A DNA stretch of 64,000 nt from Gracilariopsis chorda (lineage: Eukaryota > Rhodophyta > Florideophyceae > Gracilariales > Gracilariaceae), in assembly GCA_003194525.1 (NCBI GenBank), contig NBIV01000013.1:489228-553227 (forward strand), in the 5' to 3' direction. Under the pieces are notes generated by a model that saw nothing but the letters and a program-made list of their open reading frames with translations, searched no databases and was not told the origin of the DNA. Below, piece after piece: positions 40,899 to 51,979 of this stretch; positions within the stretch are counted from its first letter, which is position 1; each line of letters begins with the position of its first letter. Position numbers and translations under genes: made by a program.

Positions 40899-42710
40899 TC
40901 ACCAACACTCCATCTGCAGTCGGCCTTCAGATTCCATACGCTTTACAAACTGTTCTGAAGATGCTTCACTTAGTTGGCCGACAGTTTTGCCTAGAGTCAC
41001 GATGACTTCTCGGATTGCCTTCGGCATCGCTCCTGCGGCTCCGGCCACATATACATAAGCCCCTTGCTCAAATACCAATTTCCATGTCTGTTCTGCGTTG
41101 TGTTCAATTCTGTGCTGAACGTACACCTTTTGCGAAGGGTCCTCGCGAGAAAACGCGGTAATTAGTTTGGTTAATGTCTTTCGCTTCAAGAACAACTCGA
41201 AGTCCCTTCTGTACAGAAAGTCCCCTTTTTCTGAACGGCACCCGAAGAACAGAATACTGGGCCCTGTCGTGGAGCCTCCCTCGCTCAAGTACGACCTCAT
41301 CGGTGCTACTCCTGTGCCTGGCCCAATGAGTATCGCTGGCCGTTTCGTCTGGAATCGCAATGATGTTCCTTGTTCTAAGAAAATAGGCACACAGTCACCC
41401 TTCTTCAAGGACTTGAAAAATGCGGAGCAAACACCCACTCGCAAGAAACGTAACGGTGTTTGATACTTGACGAGAGAAGCACAGATATGAACGCTGCCGG
41501 GATGTGCGTTGGCGGAAGAGGCTATAGAGAACGCCCGTGGCCTAAGTACAGGAATCATATCAATCAGAGTTTCGATGGGGGGTCGTGCCGAAGGAAAGTC
41601 ACGTAGAACCAGGAGAATAGTGCGTTTCTCGCGGTAAGCATACTGATTCAAGTCCTCGGTTCCCCCGGCAGAGGCGAAGTGCATGAGTTTTTCCTTCTCC
41701 ATCCCTAGAGCTGCAAATGGCGCAAGTCGCTTGAAAAACTGCCGACGAGGAGTTGCGGTGAGATCAAGCTGAGCTGAGACAAATTGCCTCAACGTACAGG
41801 GCATTCCGGTGTTGCAATGATAGTCGCCAAACTGGCGCATAGTTTCTCTCACTGAGACGTCAATCATGGCCTCACCGTCCAAGCCGGTTAGTTCGAAGAA
41901 CGCTCGAACAGCCGATGGGCTGTTTCGCGGCACAACATGAATTATATCTCCTGGTTCGTAGGTATGTAATCTCGTTTCAGGATGGGCATCAGTGACATCT
42001 AGCTCTACATGCAGCACCTCCTTGCCATCAGTTAGAAAATCGGGATTGGTGAGCACTTCGGTTCGCTTCAAAACAGAATCATGAAGTGCGAAAGTAGCAG
42101 CAGAGGGTTTCCTCCTAGCCTCTCCAGCTCGCCATTTGGAATCAGAGCGCCTGTCATCTGATCTGCTGTCAATGTATCGCAGTTGAAGTAGCGATTGATT
42201 GCCTTCATCTGACGAGTTTGCAGAGGGCGGCCTCAAAACTAATGCATCAAACACGCTGTCCATCCACGGGAAAAGTTGGGCATCATATCCCCCTTCCTCA
42301 CTGTCATCCCCCAGAGAAAGCGGAGTAATCAAAGATGCTCCAAGATCTATCAGTCGTGTGCAAAGCTTTCTTGCAGCAGCATTGAACTTAACGTATGCTC
42401 TATCACCCAGTCCGAATATGGCGAAACGCAACTCTGACAATATACCAGCTGGCAGATCGGAGCGTCTTATAAAGTTCCAAAAGTTTCTCATAGTGATCGG
42501 CACATGACCGTCTCCACAAGTTGACACGATTAAGATGAAGGTGTGGGCGCTGGCGGCATGGTTCAGAAGCTTGGCTATAGGATAGTCGTCAACGGCTTGA
42601 AGAGATACTAACTGTGCCTCACGAAGCACAAGCTGTTGTGCCAACTGCTGGGCAACATCCTGTGCAGTGCCCGTAGCCGTAGCATATAAAACATGAACTG
42701 GCACATGCAT
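40899..42710 (-). CDS. NDOR1: NADPH-dependent diflavin oxidoreductase (NDOR1/Tah18)
   Basis: A 603-codon intronless gene. The flavodoxin domain (FMN) has VLYATATGTAQDVA, STCGDGHVP and FGLGDRAYVKF. The FAD domain has the RxFS motif (RPRAFSIAS) and GVCSAFF. The NADPH domain has IGPGTGVAPMRSYL, LFFGCRSEKGDFLYR, AFSREDPSQKVYVQHRI and YVAGAAGAMPKAI. The enzyme passes electrons from NADPH to the Fe-S protein anamorsin/Dre2 in cytosolic iron-sulfur cluster assembly. Length and domain order match this family rather than the larger P450 reductases, and no membrane anchor is present. Start chosen at the ATG 42710, directly before the flavodoxin fold. Confidence 0.92.
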   Translation of the reverse strand: MHVPVHVLYATATGTAQDVAQQLAQQLVLREAQLVSLQAVDDYPIAKLLNHAASAHTFILIVSTCGDGHVPITMRNFWNFIRRSDLPAGILSELRFAIFGLGDRAYVKFNAAARKLCTRLIDLGASLITPLSLGDDSEEGGYDAQLFPWMDSVFDALVLRPPSANSSDEGNQSLLQLRYIDSRSDDRRSDSKWRAGEARRKPSAATFALHDSVLKRTEVLTNPDFLTDGKEVLHVELDVTDAHPETRLHTYEPGDIIHVVPRNSPSAVRAFFELTGLDGEAMIDVSVRETMRQFGDYHCNTGMPCTLRQFVSAQLDLTATPRRQFFKRLAPFAALGMEKEKLMHFASAGGTEDLNQYAYREKRTILLVLRDFPSARPPIETLIDMIPVLRPRAFSIASSANAHPGSVHICASLVKYQTPLRFLRVGVCSAFFKSLKKGDCVPIFLEQGTSLRFQTKRPAILIGPGTGVAPMRSYLSEGGSTTGPSILFFGCRSEKGDFLYRRDFELFLKRKTLTKLITAFSREDPSQKVYVQHRIEHNAEQTWKLVFEQGAYVYVAGAAGAMPKAIREVIVTLGKTVGQLSEASSEQFVKRMESEGRLQMECW

Positions 42711-43713
42711 TTCAGTGGAAGACAAATCCTTTATCTTTCTGTTTGATATCGGCCTGCGATCTTAACGTCGAGGCTGCAGTTTGGAAAGTACGATCTGTTG
42801 ACGGATGACCAAACACTTCCCCCACGCTCCATGTGAGTTGATATGGCAAAAGATCTCTTGATCGACGTCCACTTCCTGTAATCAGTTGACTACTTCCGAT
42901 CCTCACCCAGTTTCCCACGGAACGGTGAGGTGTGTATGCTAAATCTGAATCAAACGATAGAGTCCGTAATAAACAACCCTCAGCAAGGAGAGTAGTTCCG
43001 GTTGGAGTTCTTCAAGAGTATCTGCATGAAGAGACTCCAAAAAGAAAGATATTTAGAATCAACGATCGCCTAGAGGTGCGAAAGAGATCGTTGTTTGGGA
43101 AAGAAGCCCCGGGCTGGAAGTGAACAGAAGTTCCGTGTTCCGCGGTGTTAGCCCCTGCAAACACCGCACAGCCCGGGTTCCCTAACTCACGGCTGGTGCC
43201 TGGGGAGGGTGGCGTGGGTCTTGAAAGACGTGTCCAAGGTGAGACAGGGCGGAGGAGGGGCTTGTGCACTGGATAGAGCTGGACAGGCGAGGACACACGC
43301 GACAAGTTTCACACGACCAGTCAGGCTATAGTGCCACATTGCATCAATGATCTATTTCGCTAACTTCCGCTCCTCGATGTGTCCTCTTCAGTGGAAACAC
43401 CAATCTGCAATGCGGCACCTGGGAAGTTTGAAAAGGTTCCCTCATGTCATTTTACGTGATCATGATTACTAACGATGGACACTTGTCTTAATTTCCAATT
43501 ACCGAAACAGTTTGTCAATGATGGCGTATCTATTGACTGCTTTTTGGGGCGGGAGCTGACAAGTGAGCACAAGCGCAGATGCTATTTCCATGGCACAACG
43601 GTACCTGTACCGCTGGTGGCGGGGTGGTATGAGCTCCTGCGAAGTATTGGAAATCACTGAAGACACCACAAACTAGAACGAAACAGAAGCAAGAAGTGAA
43701 AACACGGTGAAGA
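42711..43713. other. Divergent intergenic region
   Basis: 1.0 kb between the diflavin reductase and the FKBP gene. The ORFs (up to 97 codons) lack domains. Nothing else was recognised. Confidence 0.4.
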
Positions 43714-44421
43714 ATGAATGCTCAGGAAGCAAGCAAGACGGCTTTTATGATGACTGTGCTTTGGCCCAGGCGTGATTGCTCAATGCGAACATGCTCACCC
43801 AACATGTGTACCATGAATCCAACAAAGGTATCCCGACGCACAATGCTGTTGGCCGCAGCCGCAATATGCAGTGCAAACCAAGCAACAGCGGCACTTTCTT
43901 ACTCCTCGCCGTACAGACCATCTGAAACCGACGTGAAGACGCTTCCAGAAAGGCTATACGACTCAAGGGCCAAAGAAAGCATTGTTAGACTGCCATCCGG
44001 GATAGAATACTTTGATCTGGCAAGAGGGACGGGAGCACAGGCGGAGAATGGGTCGCAAGTGTCCGTATACTACACATCACGTCTACGAGGTCTCAATGGT
44101 ATCAAACTGGATAGTTCATATGACGACAAGTATGCCACCCCATTTAATTTTCGAGTAGGTGAAGCGGATGTTGTGCCAGGCCTGAGTGAGATGGTTGTCG
44201 GCATGCAAGTAGGTGGCAAACGACGCGCTGTTCTTCCACCGAGTGTTGCGTACAAGAATGCGGATATGCGACCCAAAGTCAAGGAATTTTTCGCGCGAAG
44301 ACGGTTACTGAGTGTGCTTGAGACGAGTCGAGACGCGACAATTGTGTTTGAGTACGTTGTTGCCTTTCTTTCTTTCTGTATACTTGGAGGAAACCCCTGT
44401 GGCGTACGACTAACCTTGTGA
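43714..44421 (+). CDS. Thylakoid-lumen FKBP-type peptidyl-prolyl isomerase
   Basis: The precursor has an N-terminal extension followed by a twin-arginine lumen signal (SRRTMLLAAAAICSANQATAA) with an AxA cleavage site. The mature part is one FKBP domain: GIEYFDLARGTGAQAENGSQVSVYYT, FRVGEADVVPGLSEMVVGM and GGKRRAVLPPSVAY. The Tyr/Phe ligands of the active pocket are only partly conserved, as in many plant lumenal FKBPs. The last strand is unusual (TIVFEYVVAFLSFCILGG), and the C-terminus may continue through an unrecognised splice site. Function: proline isomerisation or chaperone work in the lumen. It confirms a plastid-bearing host. Confidence 0.85.
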   Translation: MNAQEASKTAFMMTVLWPRRDCSMRTCSPNMCTMNPTKVSRRTMLLAAAAICSANQATAALSYSSPYRPSETDVKTLPERLYDSRAKESIVRLPSGIEYFDLARGTGAQAENGSQVSVYYTSRLRGLNGIKLDSSYDDKYATPFNFRVGEADVVPGLSEMVVGMQVGGKRRAVLPPSVAYKNADMRPKVKEFFARRRLLSVLETSRDATIVFEYVVAFLSFCILGGNPCGVRLTL

Positions 44422-44541
44422 CTGAAACAACTCACTGATCGCCGTTTTACAACACACAAAAACCATCCCAAATGAACTCAATTTCAAACTGAATCAATGC
44501 GATACGCGCAGCGTAGAGTTAATCAAACTAAGATAAAGAAC

Positions 44542-44877
44542 TTAAGAATCATCCGAGCCTTTCAAACTCTTTGTAAAGTTACTGCGATACGAGCCATTAA
44601 ACACAAATAACAATGGCCAAGCCAGCGCCAACGGGACGCGAAATGAATCTTGGTACGAAGTCCGATGGAAACCCCGATAGAATCGATACGCCCCGTAAGC
44701 CCAAGCGGCGACGAGCATCCAGTTGGGTACGAGGGGTAGCAGTGACATTCTCACCCGCGCTGTGCGATTGGCTACGGGACGAGCCTGTGCCCCACACAAC
44801 GGGGATACGGCGGGGCGCATAAAGATGAGACGACGCGCGGGGAGGGGCGCAACAAACGCAGGACGACTCTGTACCAT
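44542..44877 (-). CDS. Small plastid-targeted membrane protein, unknown
   Basis: The ATG at 44877 gives 111 residues. The first 40 are Arg/Ala/Pro/Val-rich without acids, like a transit peptide. The mature part has a hydrophobic helix (WMLVAAWAYGAYRFYRGF) and a second one (VPLALAWPLLFVFNGSYRSNF). The pattern AYRFYRGF...LALAWPLL...YRSNF resembles small conserved thylakoid proteins of cyanobacteria and plastids, but I cannot name the family. It converges on the lumenal FKBP gene, with 120 bp between the stops. Confidence 0.6.
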   Translation of the reverse strand: MVQSRPAFVAPLPARRLIFMRPAVSPLCGAQARPVANRTARVRMSLLPLVPNWMLVAAWAYGAYRFYRGFHRTSYQDSFRVPLALAWPLLFVFNGSYRSNFTKSLKGSDDS

Positions 44878-46267
44878 GGCGACGATTGTGTGTGGAGAAA
44901 GAGGGTGGACTGCGCCTTCCCAACCTGAGGTCCCAAGGGGTTGAATTTCCCCCTCATCGGCGCATGAAGGTAGTCCTGCAATCTCCATCATCTCAAAGGA
45001 CTCATGCTGCACTGCATGCGTCAGGAATTTTCCTCTCGAAAATGACGGAGTTTTTCGTGAGATGGTTCCAGCTCACGCAGCGTGGGATACGTGGTCCTGC
45101 TGGTGAGTAGAGCTCTGTGGCTCGGGCTGAATCTGTCAAGCATCCGCAACCCTCTCTTGCCCTAAGTGGAAAAGGCGAGGCGGAGAGGAGCCCAAATGAG
45201 ATTCGATCTCAGGCGGTGTCTAAACAAGCGTGACGTTCACTCTCAAAAAGAGTGGATACTTTACAATTTATAAAATAAGAGGCTGTAAATTGAAGTAAGA
45301 GAGGCCCCTATTGACCCCTATTCAAACACAGGTCCAAACACCAGTCCAGTCTGTTGAAAGATCCTATTTCACATCTTCAAACCATGATCTCTTTAGTTGA
45401 CAACAGCCATCCAACTACTTGCGCAAACGACTCAGCTCTTTCCGCATGCATCACATCTTTATATCCGTTATTTTACATGGCAAGCGTTGAAAAGCAGCAC
45501 TAAATCACGCTGGATTACAAACTGCAAAACTCATTACCCGTAGACAGTTTTCTACAAAATTGCACGGTCCACCATCTATAAATTGTCAAGGCATACCTTT
45601 CAAGTCCATTACAAACTTTTTGAGCGACACAACCTTCAAACGTAACCATCGCATGGTTCCTAAATCATTTTACAGACTAGTGCGCTTTCTCTCTTTTCTC
45701 ATATCAAAAATTGAAAAGATAGGAAAAAAATCTGAACTTTCAAGCCTTTGTACAGAAATGCGACTAGGCATAACTTTCAGTAGACTTCAGGTGGGTCTTT
45801 GGATACGATAAATCAATTTCTGTACCTCAATGACTCTCATGTATCTTCAACTTCTCCTTCCCGTGTCTCGAAGTGACTTGAAATGTTCGAGAAGACACAG
45901 CGACCAACTCGAACCGTGTAAGTGGATGATCGATCACCATCAGATTTATCGATTTTCAACTTGGGTTATGTGGCATAGATAGTAGCTAAATAACGCATGG
46001 CGACAACTCCAGTGAAGCTTTGAAACAATCTTCACGAAACCGACAAACGGGGCTCGGCTTCATCTCTCGACACGCGGCAAACATAGCAAAACGAAATTGG
46101 ACCCAGCATAGATAGAATAGAAGCAGTAGCAGAAGCAAGATATGCGTGGCCACCACAACTTCCTCCCCAAATACCACCCAAACCACAAATAACACCAATA
46201 ACACCAACAACACCATATGAAACAGCACGTAACGATAACAAAAGTAAATCACAAGGCAGTAGAGAAA
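44878..46267. other. Intergenic region, no gene supported
   Basis: 1.4 kb. From about 45240 the sequence becomes AT-rich, with short ORFs only. No repeat or RNA gene was recognised. Confidence 0.4.
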
Positions 46268-47812
46268 CTAGATAGCATTGTTCTCTGCATCAGTTCTAGA
46301 CTTGTCAACCATCTTCTTAAACCTCTTCAGCAGATGGCTATGGTTTTGTTGTATTAACTCCACTAAATCCTGATCATGCAGATCTCGAGCTCTTTTGATC
46401 TGCATTGAGCTCTCTGCAAGATACGTTGCTAGTTTGACACAATGATCGAATTCGTCCCTCTGCTTTTCTTCATCTGAAGTCTGTGGCCTTGCATTCCTCT
46501 CACGCTCTAAGGCAGGATGCTCACGCAAAATTTCCGTCTGTTCCTTTGAAATCTTATTCGATTGAACCACATCTTTCGATATTTCGCTAATATCCTTATA
46601 GTTTCCACTGTTTCGTGTCCCATAGTTTCTCCTCCGTGCCCCTGCAGCCTACTTCCGTTTGTTCACACCCTAAGCAACCCTCTTCAATACCTCCTTCATC
46701 ATCTTCGATGAGCTTCGAGGTTTTTGAGAGCAGATCTTTCGCCTTGTTTGCGGTACCGATACGTGAAACGCAAAAGAAGACAGAAGTCCATTTCGAATCG
46801 GCATTCAGTTCACCTTTCGGCGTCATCAGTGGAAAGTTGCAAGTGTTACTTGTATCGTTCTGTCCTGACGTAGACCAGTTTGCCCTTTCTATATTAACCA
46901 TCTTCTTCACACTATTGTACTATTTTTTTAACACGGAAGCGCTACGATCGCATAGAGGTCTCAAATTAGAGCCTATCTCATCCACTCTCCCAGCAACACT
47001 GTGCTTCGAATTCACGTTCTTATCATTAAATCGATTATCAGTAACCAACCAGTACGAATCTCGCGTCACGTTAGCGTCCAACTCTCTTCGATTCAATGTC
47101 CTACCGATAGCCTTATAGAGGGCATTCTTTGCGAGTTCGTCGTCCCGTAAAATTACTATAAGCCTCGCAAATTCATTGAGACTGAAGCTTGTATCACTGT
47201 GCTCGACTTCCCTATCAACCGTGAGTGGAAATCCAGAGCCTGATTCTGCCGCTTTGTAGTAAACAATAAGTTTATAACCACTTCGCGGTCAGTAAAGTGA
47301 ACCATACTAACAAGCTCACCTACTTCAGGTAGACTAGAAAGTGTAGCACGACGACTGACCGCGTCGTTTTCCCATTGAGGAAAAGCTTTGAGTTCATTGT
47401 TTGTTGTAAGACAATTCCCGATACTGGTATCCTCGAAATTTTTAGTGTGAAAATATAACACTAATCGCCAAAAAAGTTCAGCGCAAGTCCGATTACAAAT
47501 GCGAAGCTTAAACGGCTTTCAAATCGCTTGCAAGTCTTTGACGGTCTTTTCCAAAAGAAATGAGTATAAAAATGCCATTTTCGTAGCTTCTCGAAACGTG
47601 GGTTCATTGTATGGGGAGATAGTAATCTCAGAGGAAGAAGCCAAAGTGGGTAGATCCTTACAACCCGTTGCGGAACTGGTGGCTTCATTTTGGTGTGTTG
47701 TTATCTCCTGCCGTGTTGTACATTCTGGGTTTCTCGGACATGATGATTGGTGCTTGCGTGGACTCCTGCGAGTGGAAGGGGTGGGAGTGGGATTAGGACA
47801 TTTGTCTGACAT
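46268..47812 (-). pseudogene. Decayed or multi-exon gene, unrecognised
   Basis: Three minus-strand pieces have protein-like composition. The first, from the ATG at about 47812 (MSDKCPNPTPTPSTRRSPRKH), runs to 47156 with one in-frame TGA at 47519-47521. The second (46910-46596) is acidic with Cys (EEGCLGCEQTEVGC). The third (46570-46268) is helical and charged (KKMVDKSRTDAENN). They could be exons of one gene, but no clear splice sites connect them, and stops lie between. No domain is recognised. Confidence 0.3.
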
Positions 47813-50114
47813 GACTGTGGTTGTACAAGAGAAAAAGATAAGGTAGGGGTGCGCGAAAAAACACAAAGCGCTTGCCGTAGGAGATTATAGATGGTTTATT
47901 GTACTACCAAATGACTGACACAACAGGTCCGTGGGGCAGACGGAGGGTCCTCAAATTTGAATGATTGGTTTACGATGGACCAAATCACGTTCCCTCGTTT
48001 GGGAAGCTTCTTTGCTTACAAAGAAGAGGACTTTAAGAAATTCACATGGCTTTCACGGTCAATACGGTTCCAGGTTGATCCCACCAATCAAAAGGCCTAT
48101 ATGGGCGTGCACGGGCTGCGTTCACGCTGGTTTATACACCGATTCATTTTAAGGACCAGCCCCCTCTCGCCGCTTCCACCCCTGGCACCCTCCACCGCGC
48201 CGCACCGCGCCGCGCCCGAGCCCTAGCACCAGGCTCACCAGCCACAGAAACAGTCTCCTCCCTCTCGGCACCACCCCGCATCTTCCTCAACTGCCTCATG
48301 GCTGGTAGTATCCATGCCACACCTGCCAAAAAAAGGAAAGGTAAAAGAAGCTTTTGAAGCATAAGCAGAAGTAATTACTTACTGAGACGCTTGTGTATAA
48401 TGAACGAAAAAGAATGGATACAACTTTAGTTTTGCAGATGATGACAGTTTGAAGCGAAGACCGGCCTGTGCATCACTCGACGCAAACACAATTTTGACGC
48501 TTTGGATATGAGATCATTGAATATTGTTACAACATCTTCTATCTTCAACTCATTTTCTAAAACATGGTGTAAAATATTTTCTACTTCAAACAGTCAAGAC
48601 GAATAAAATCAAAAGCCCCTAACAGTATTCGAGACTGTTTCGGTTGCGGGTTGTATGTTAAATTGGGATGAAAATGACGGCACATTTTCTTTTTCTGCTT
48701 TCATCTCTACTAAATCATAGTACTAAACCGAATGGCCCGGCAAGCTGGAATATTCTGAGAGCTCTCAAATAATGGAATTGCGTCTAGCATGAACAAGGTG
48801 AGGTCGCTAACGCAATATTCCTGGAATTGTTCGCGGCTCTCACCAGATACTATATAGACAAAAAGATCCCTGAGATTTATAATATCTTTTGCCAATTTTG
48901 TCCGCAATGGCAAAGATGTGTTCCATGACAGATTGTTATGAGTTTTTGTTTGGACCTAGTATGCATAACTAGAAATTGTGCGCGTAGTCTAATTTTCTAT
49001 AAACGCCAGGGGTTGGCAGCCTCCAAGCTAGCTCGAGCCAGACCACTTCTCCTCCCTTCCGGAACCCCCCATCTTCTCTTAGAGCTGTTTGCCCTTCCTC
49101 GCCTTCAACGCTACTCTGCCTCATTTTCCGTCCACAATCGTAGAGCTAGGTCTCCTGCACATCTTGAGTTACTCAGCTGCTTCGATCGGGTACGAGACCA
49201 GCTGGCGTACTCATCACAACCACATAACGTCAGCAGGACACCAAATTTGGTCAGGCACGTTACCAAATTGGCCCTGAGCTACGCACTAGACCTAAGGTAC
49301 TGGTCTTGCGTGTTCTGTGAAGAATTTTATATCTATATTGCGCTAAACCTAAGGTTTTGGCTGCGCATCTGTTGTCACTGTGGTTCATCTCCACCGTTAC
49401 CAGTGGGCCGCTGTCCTTTGTACGCTTCTATCATCATCTATTTCTGCCTAGCCTTAGTCGGGGCCGTGCAGTTCTTGCGCCGCTCACTGCAGTGCTCACG
49501 TATCCATTATTCTCTTGCACTCTACTTTCTATTGGCATTGCACGCCTGTGCTGCTAATCTCAAACTACGAATCTATTTCCGATCTACTGTTTGGAAAAGA
49601 GGGGTACAAAAAGGACTGTTGGCGTCTGATGTTGTGAAATCGTGCAACATGACACTCACAGACTCCACATGGTGTACTTTGAGTTAACACGTACCCAATC
49701 ATAGTGCGGAGTACAAATTCGTTTGACAAGTGCAGCAGGAGAGAGTACTGTACGTTCTCCTTGTCACAGTGTGCAAATCTGCATTTATTCGATGTGCATT
49801 GCTGGGCGCCCTAGGCGCCTCAGAGGCTGTAGCGTATATGCGCGCTGTTATAGGGGTCATTTTCATGGTTCACCTCGGACTTGTGGCCTACTGGTTTTGC
49901 TTATCACAGAGGCTACTGATTTTAAGCCCGTCGTGCCTCTAAATAAACAAACCTAACCCTTCCTCGGACATTCTTTGTCAGGGAGGCAACAGATTGAGGG
50001 AGCCTTTGTGCCCGTTGAACTTTTGCCGTTCCGAGCGCTGTTCCGACCGAGCGCAACACGTCGTCCAAACTACTCGCTACCGTCTACACTCTTCATTTTT
50101 GTCACAGCTAAGTT
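47813..50114. other. Gene-poor stretch
   Basis: No supported gene. A pyrimidine-rich block at about 49015-49650 produces a 249-codon plus-strand ORF with no domain. The exact palindrome ACCAAATTTGGT lies near 49233. The block could be an old LTR, but no partner was seen. Confidence 0.35.
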
Positions 50115-51305
50115 ATGGGCCCAGAACGTTCTTCAAGTTCCGTTAAAAACAAAGATCTACCACACTATCACCCTACTAAAGCCCTTCAAAAATGGCTCAC
50201 AGATGTTTCAACATTTGTAGATACTGCTTATACTGCTATTGGTATGAAAATTGACCGGTGGTATCAAACCATCTTTGCAACACTCGCAATGCAATTGTTT
50301 GATTGTGATTTTTCTGAGTCTTAAAGGTCAATTGTTGAAGCGTAATAAGCGAAAGTTTTAATTGATTACAAGCAAGAGTATCGAGTTGGAGGCCTTCGTG
50401 AATTTTTCCAGCTAATGGCTTTGGTCCTACCTGTTGCTGTGGTATCTCTACTACTTGCATAATTCAGCGAATTAAACTGTCTCCGTCGAAAATATGAGTC
50501 TTTATCAAGTTTCGTCTCAAGCTTTAGAGAACTTGCATCAGATCATCTGAATCATGGGAAATTTTCCTTTCTTTTCCGAATTGGAGAAGCGCTGGCTATA
50601 ACCCTTCTCAACCATTCATCTTTCAGCAAAGAAACTTTGGTAAATTCCAAGCTGTAGTTGATTCAAATGTCCAAAGCTCGTATCGACAAGGAAAAGTTGG
50701 GTATTTCTGCAAATTTTGCTTTTGATGGATCAGTTTTTGTCTCTGCAGTTTAAAAGCTACAGGATAAGCTGATTAAGCCGCATTTTCGTCTTAAGAAGAA
50801 TAATAAACATGCAATCTCAAAATTAGAACTTCTCTACACCAGACAGAGCATCGCTAAGGTTGCAACAGGGTTCAAGAACCTCGGATGGAAGAGTTAATTT
50901 GATACTGTTCAGCCCCATGGTGAAGGATTTCTCAAGCCATTGCAACGCTGTTGCCTCATCTTAAATGACGCTGTCACTTTCATGAATAGCTCTTCTTTCA
51001 ATGTCATTAATTTTTTTTTGCATTTCAACAAAGCTTACTTGAAGAATATTGATGGTCAAAAATTTCATTTTGCTCTCTTTGAGATGGCCAAAGAGTCCCA
51101 GAGAAGCGTATTGTGTCATTTTGGCGATCACAATACGGAATCACGAACTTCCACTACGCCCAAACCCCGCTTTAATGGAAAATGCAGTCCTATCGCAAAG
51201 AGCAAGGGCAAATTTCCTTTATTTTTTGACTTGGAGACCCGGCTCACTTGGTTGGAAATGAGGTTTGTCCTTCTCCATTCTTTTCCACAAAAACGAAGAG
51301 TTTAG
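50115..51305 (+). pseudogene. Decayed unrecognised ORF of about 400 codons
   Basis: One plus-strand frame keeps protein-like composition from 50115 to 51305 despite several stops (for example TAA at 50322 and 50459). Readable parts include TKALQKWLTDVSTFVDTAYT, LREFFQLMALVLPVAVVSL, KLGISANFAFDGSVFVSAV and the last 121 codons (50940-51305). The pattern is of an old coding sequence under neutral decay. The family is not recognised; a retroelement gag-like protein is possible. Confidence 0.35.
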
Positions 51306-51979
51306 GGAGAAAAAATAACACCCAGAATAAGTACCAGTCTAAGAAAAACCGCTCCTGTTTTCGGCGCAAGGAAGGTTCGAATTAAACCACACGTATTGAT
51401 CGTCCTTTGGATTTTCGTCAATACGCCAGCCTATCTAAGCGCAATCACGCCTAAAGGCTTGGTTTAGAGCGCCATCTGATGTTCCCCAGGGTTCAACGCA
51501 CCCGAATCCGATCATACACATTGGATGTTCTCGCAGCGTAGGCGGGATCTATAGCGCTGCTACGCTCTATTTCGCTAGGGCCATTGCTTTCGTCGTCATT
51601 CAACTGAATTTCGAACCCTTTTATCATGGCTTTTGGCCACAAGGTGCTAACCCAAATCCGGGCCAGTACATGTGACTGACTGACTACCACCCAATTTTTG
51701 GTGACTAATGACTGACTGACTACCGACCCTGTTTCGAAGGCACTCAATAGTCACATTACGCTTAAACATGTGTATATGTACACTTATCGCATTCCAAGCG
51801 CACGTCCAAGCTGTTCGGCAAATTCGCCGCTGCTCTTTCCATGTCTCTCAGCAACGTCAACACGCGAAACCGTCGACTACATACTGCCGTCATCCGTCCA
51901 TTGTCCTTGTGAAACCCACCTCCACCCTCTCCCCCTTCCTGTGAGGAGCAACAGCTTACGATTCCCTACAATTTTCATT
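51306..51979. other. Spacer before the hAT relic
   Basis: No gene seen. Two copies of a GACTGACTGACTACC-like word occur near 51673 and 51710. Confidence 0.35.

Noticed and set aside
48938-49687. 249-codon plus-strand ORF
   Set aside because: It arises from a pyrimidine-rich tract, has Leu/Ser/Cys-biased composition, no domain and no good start context.
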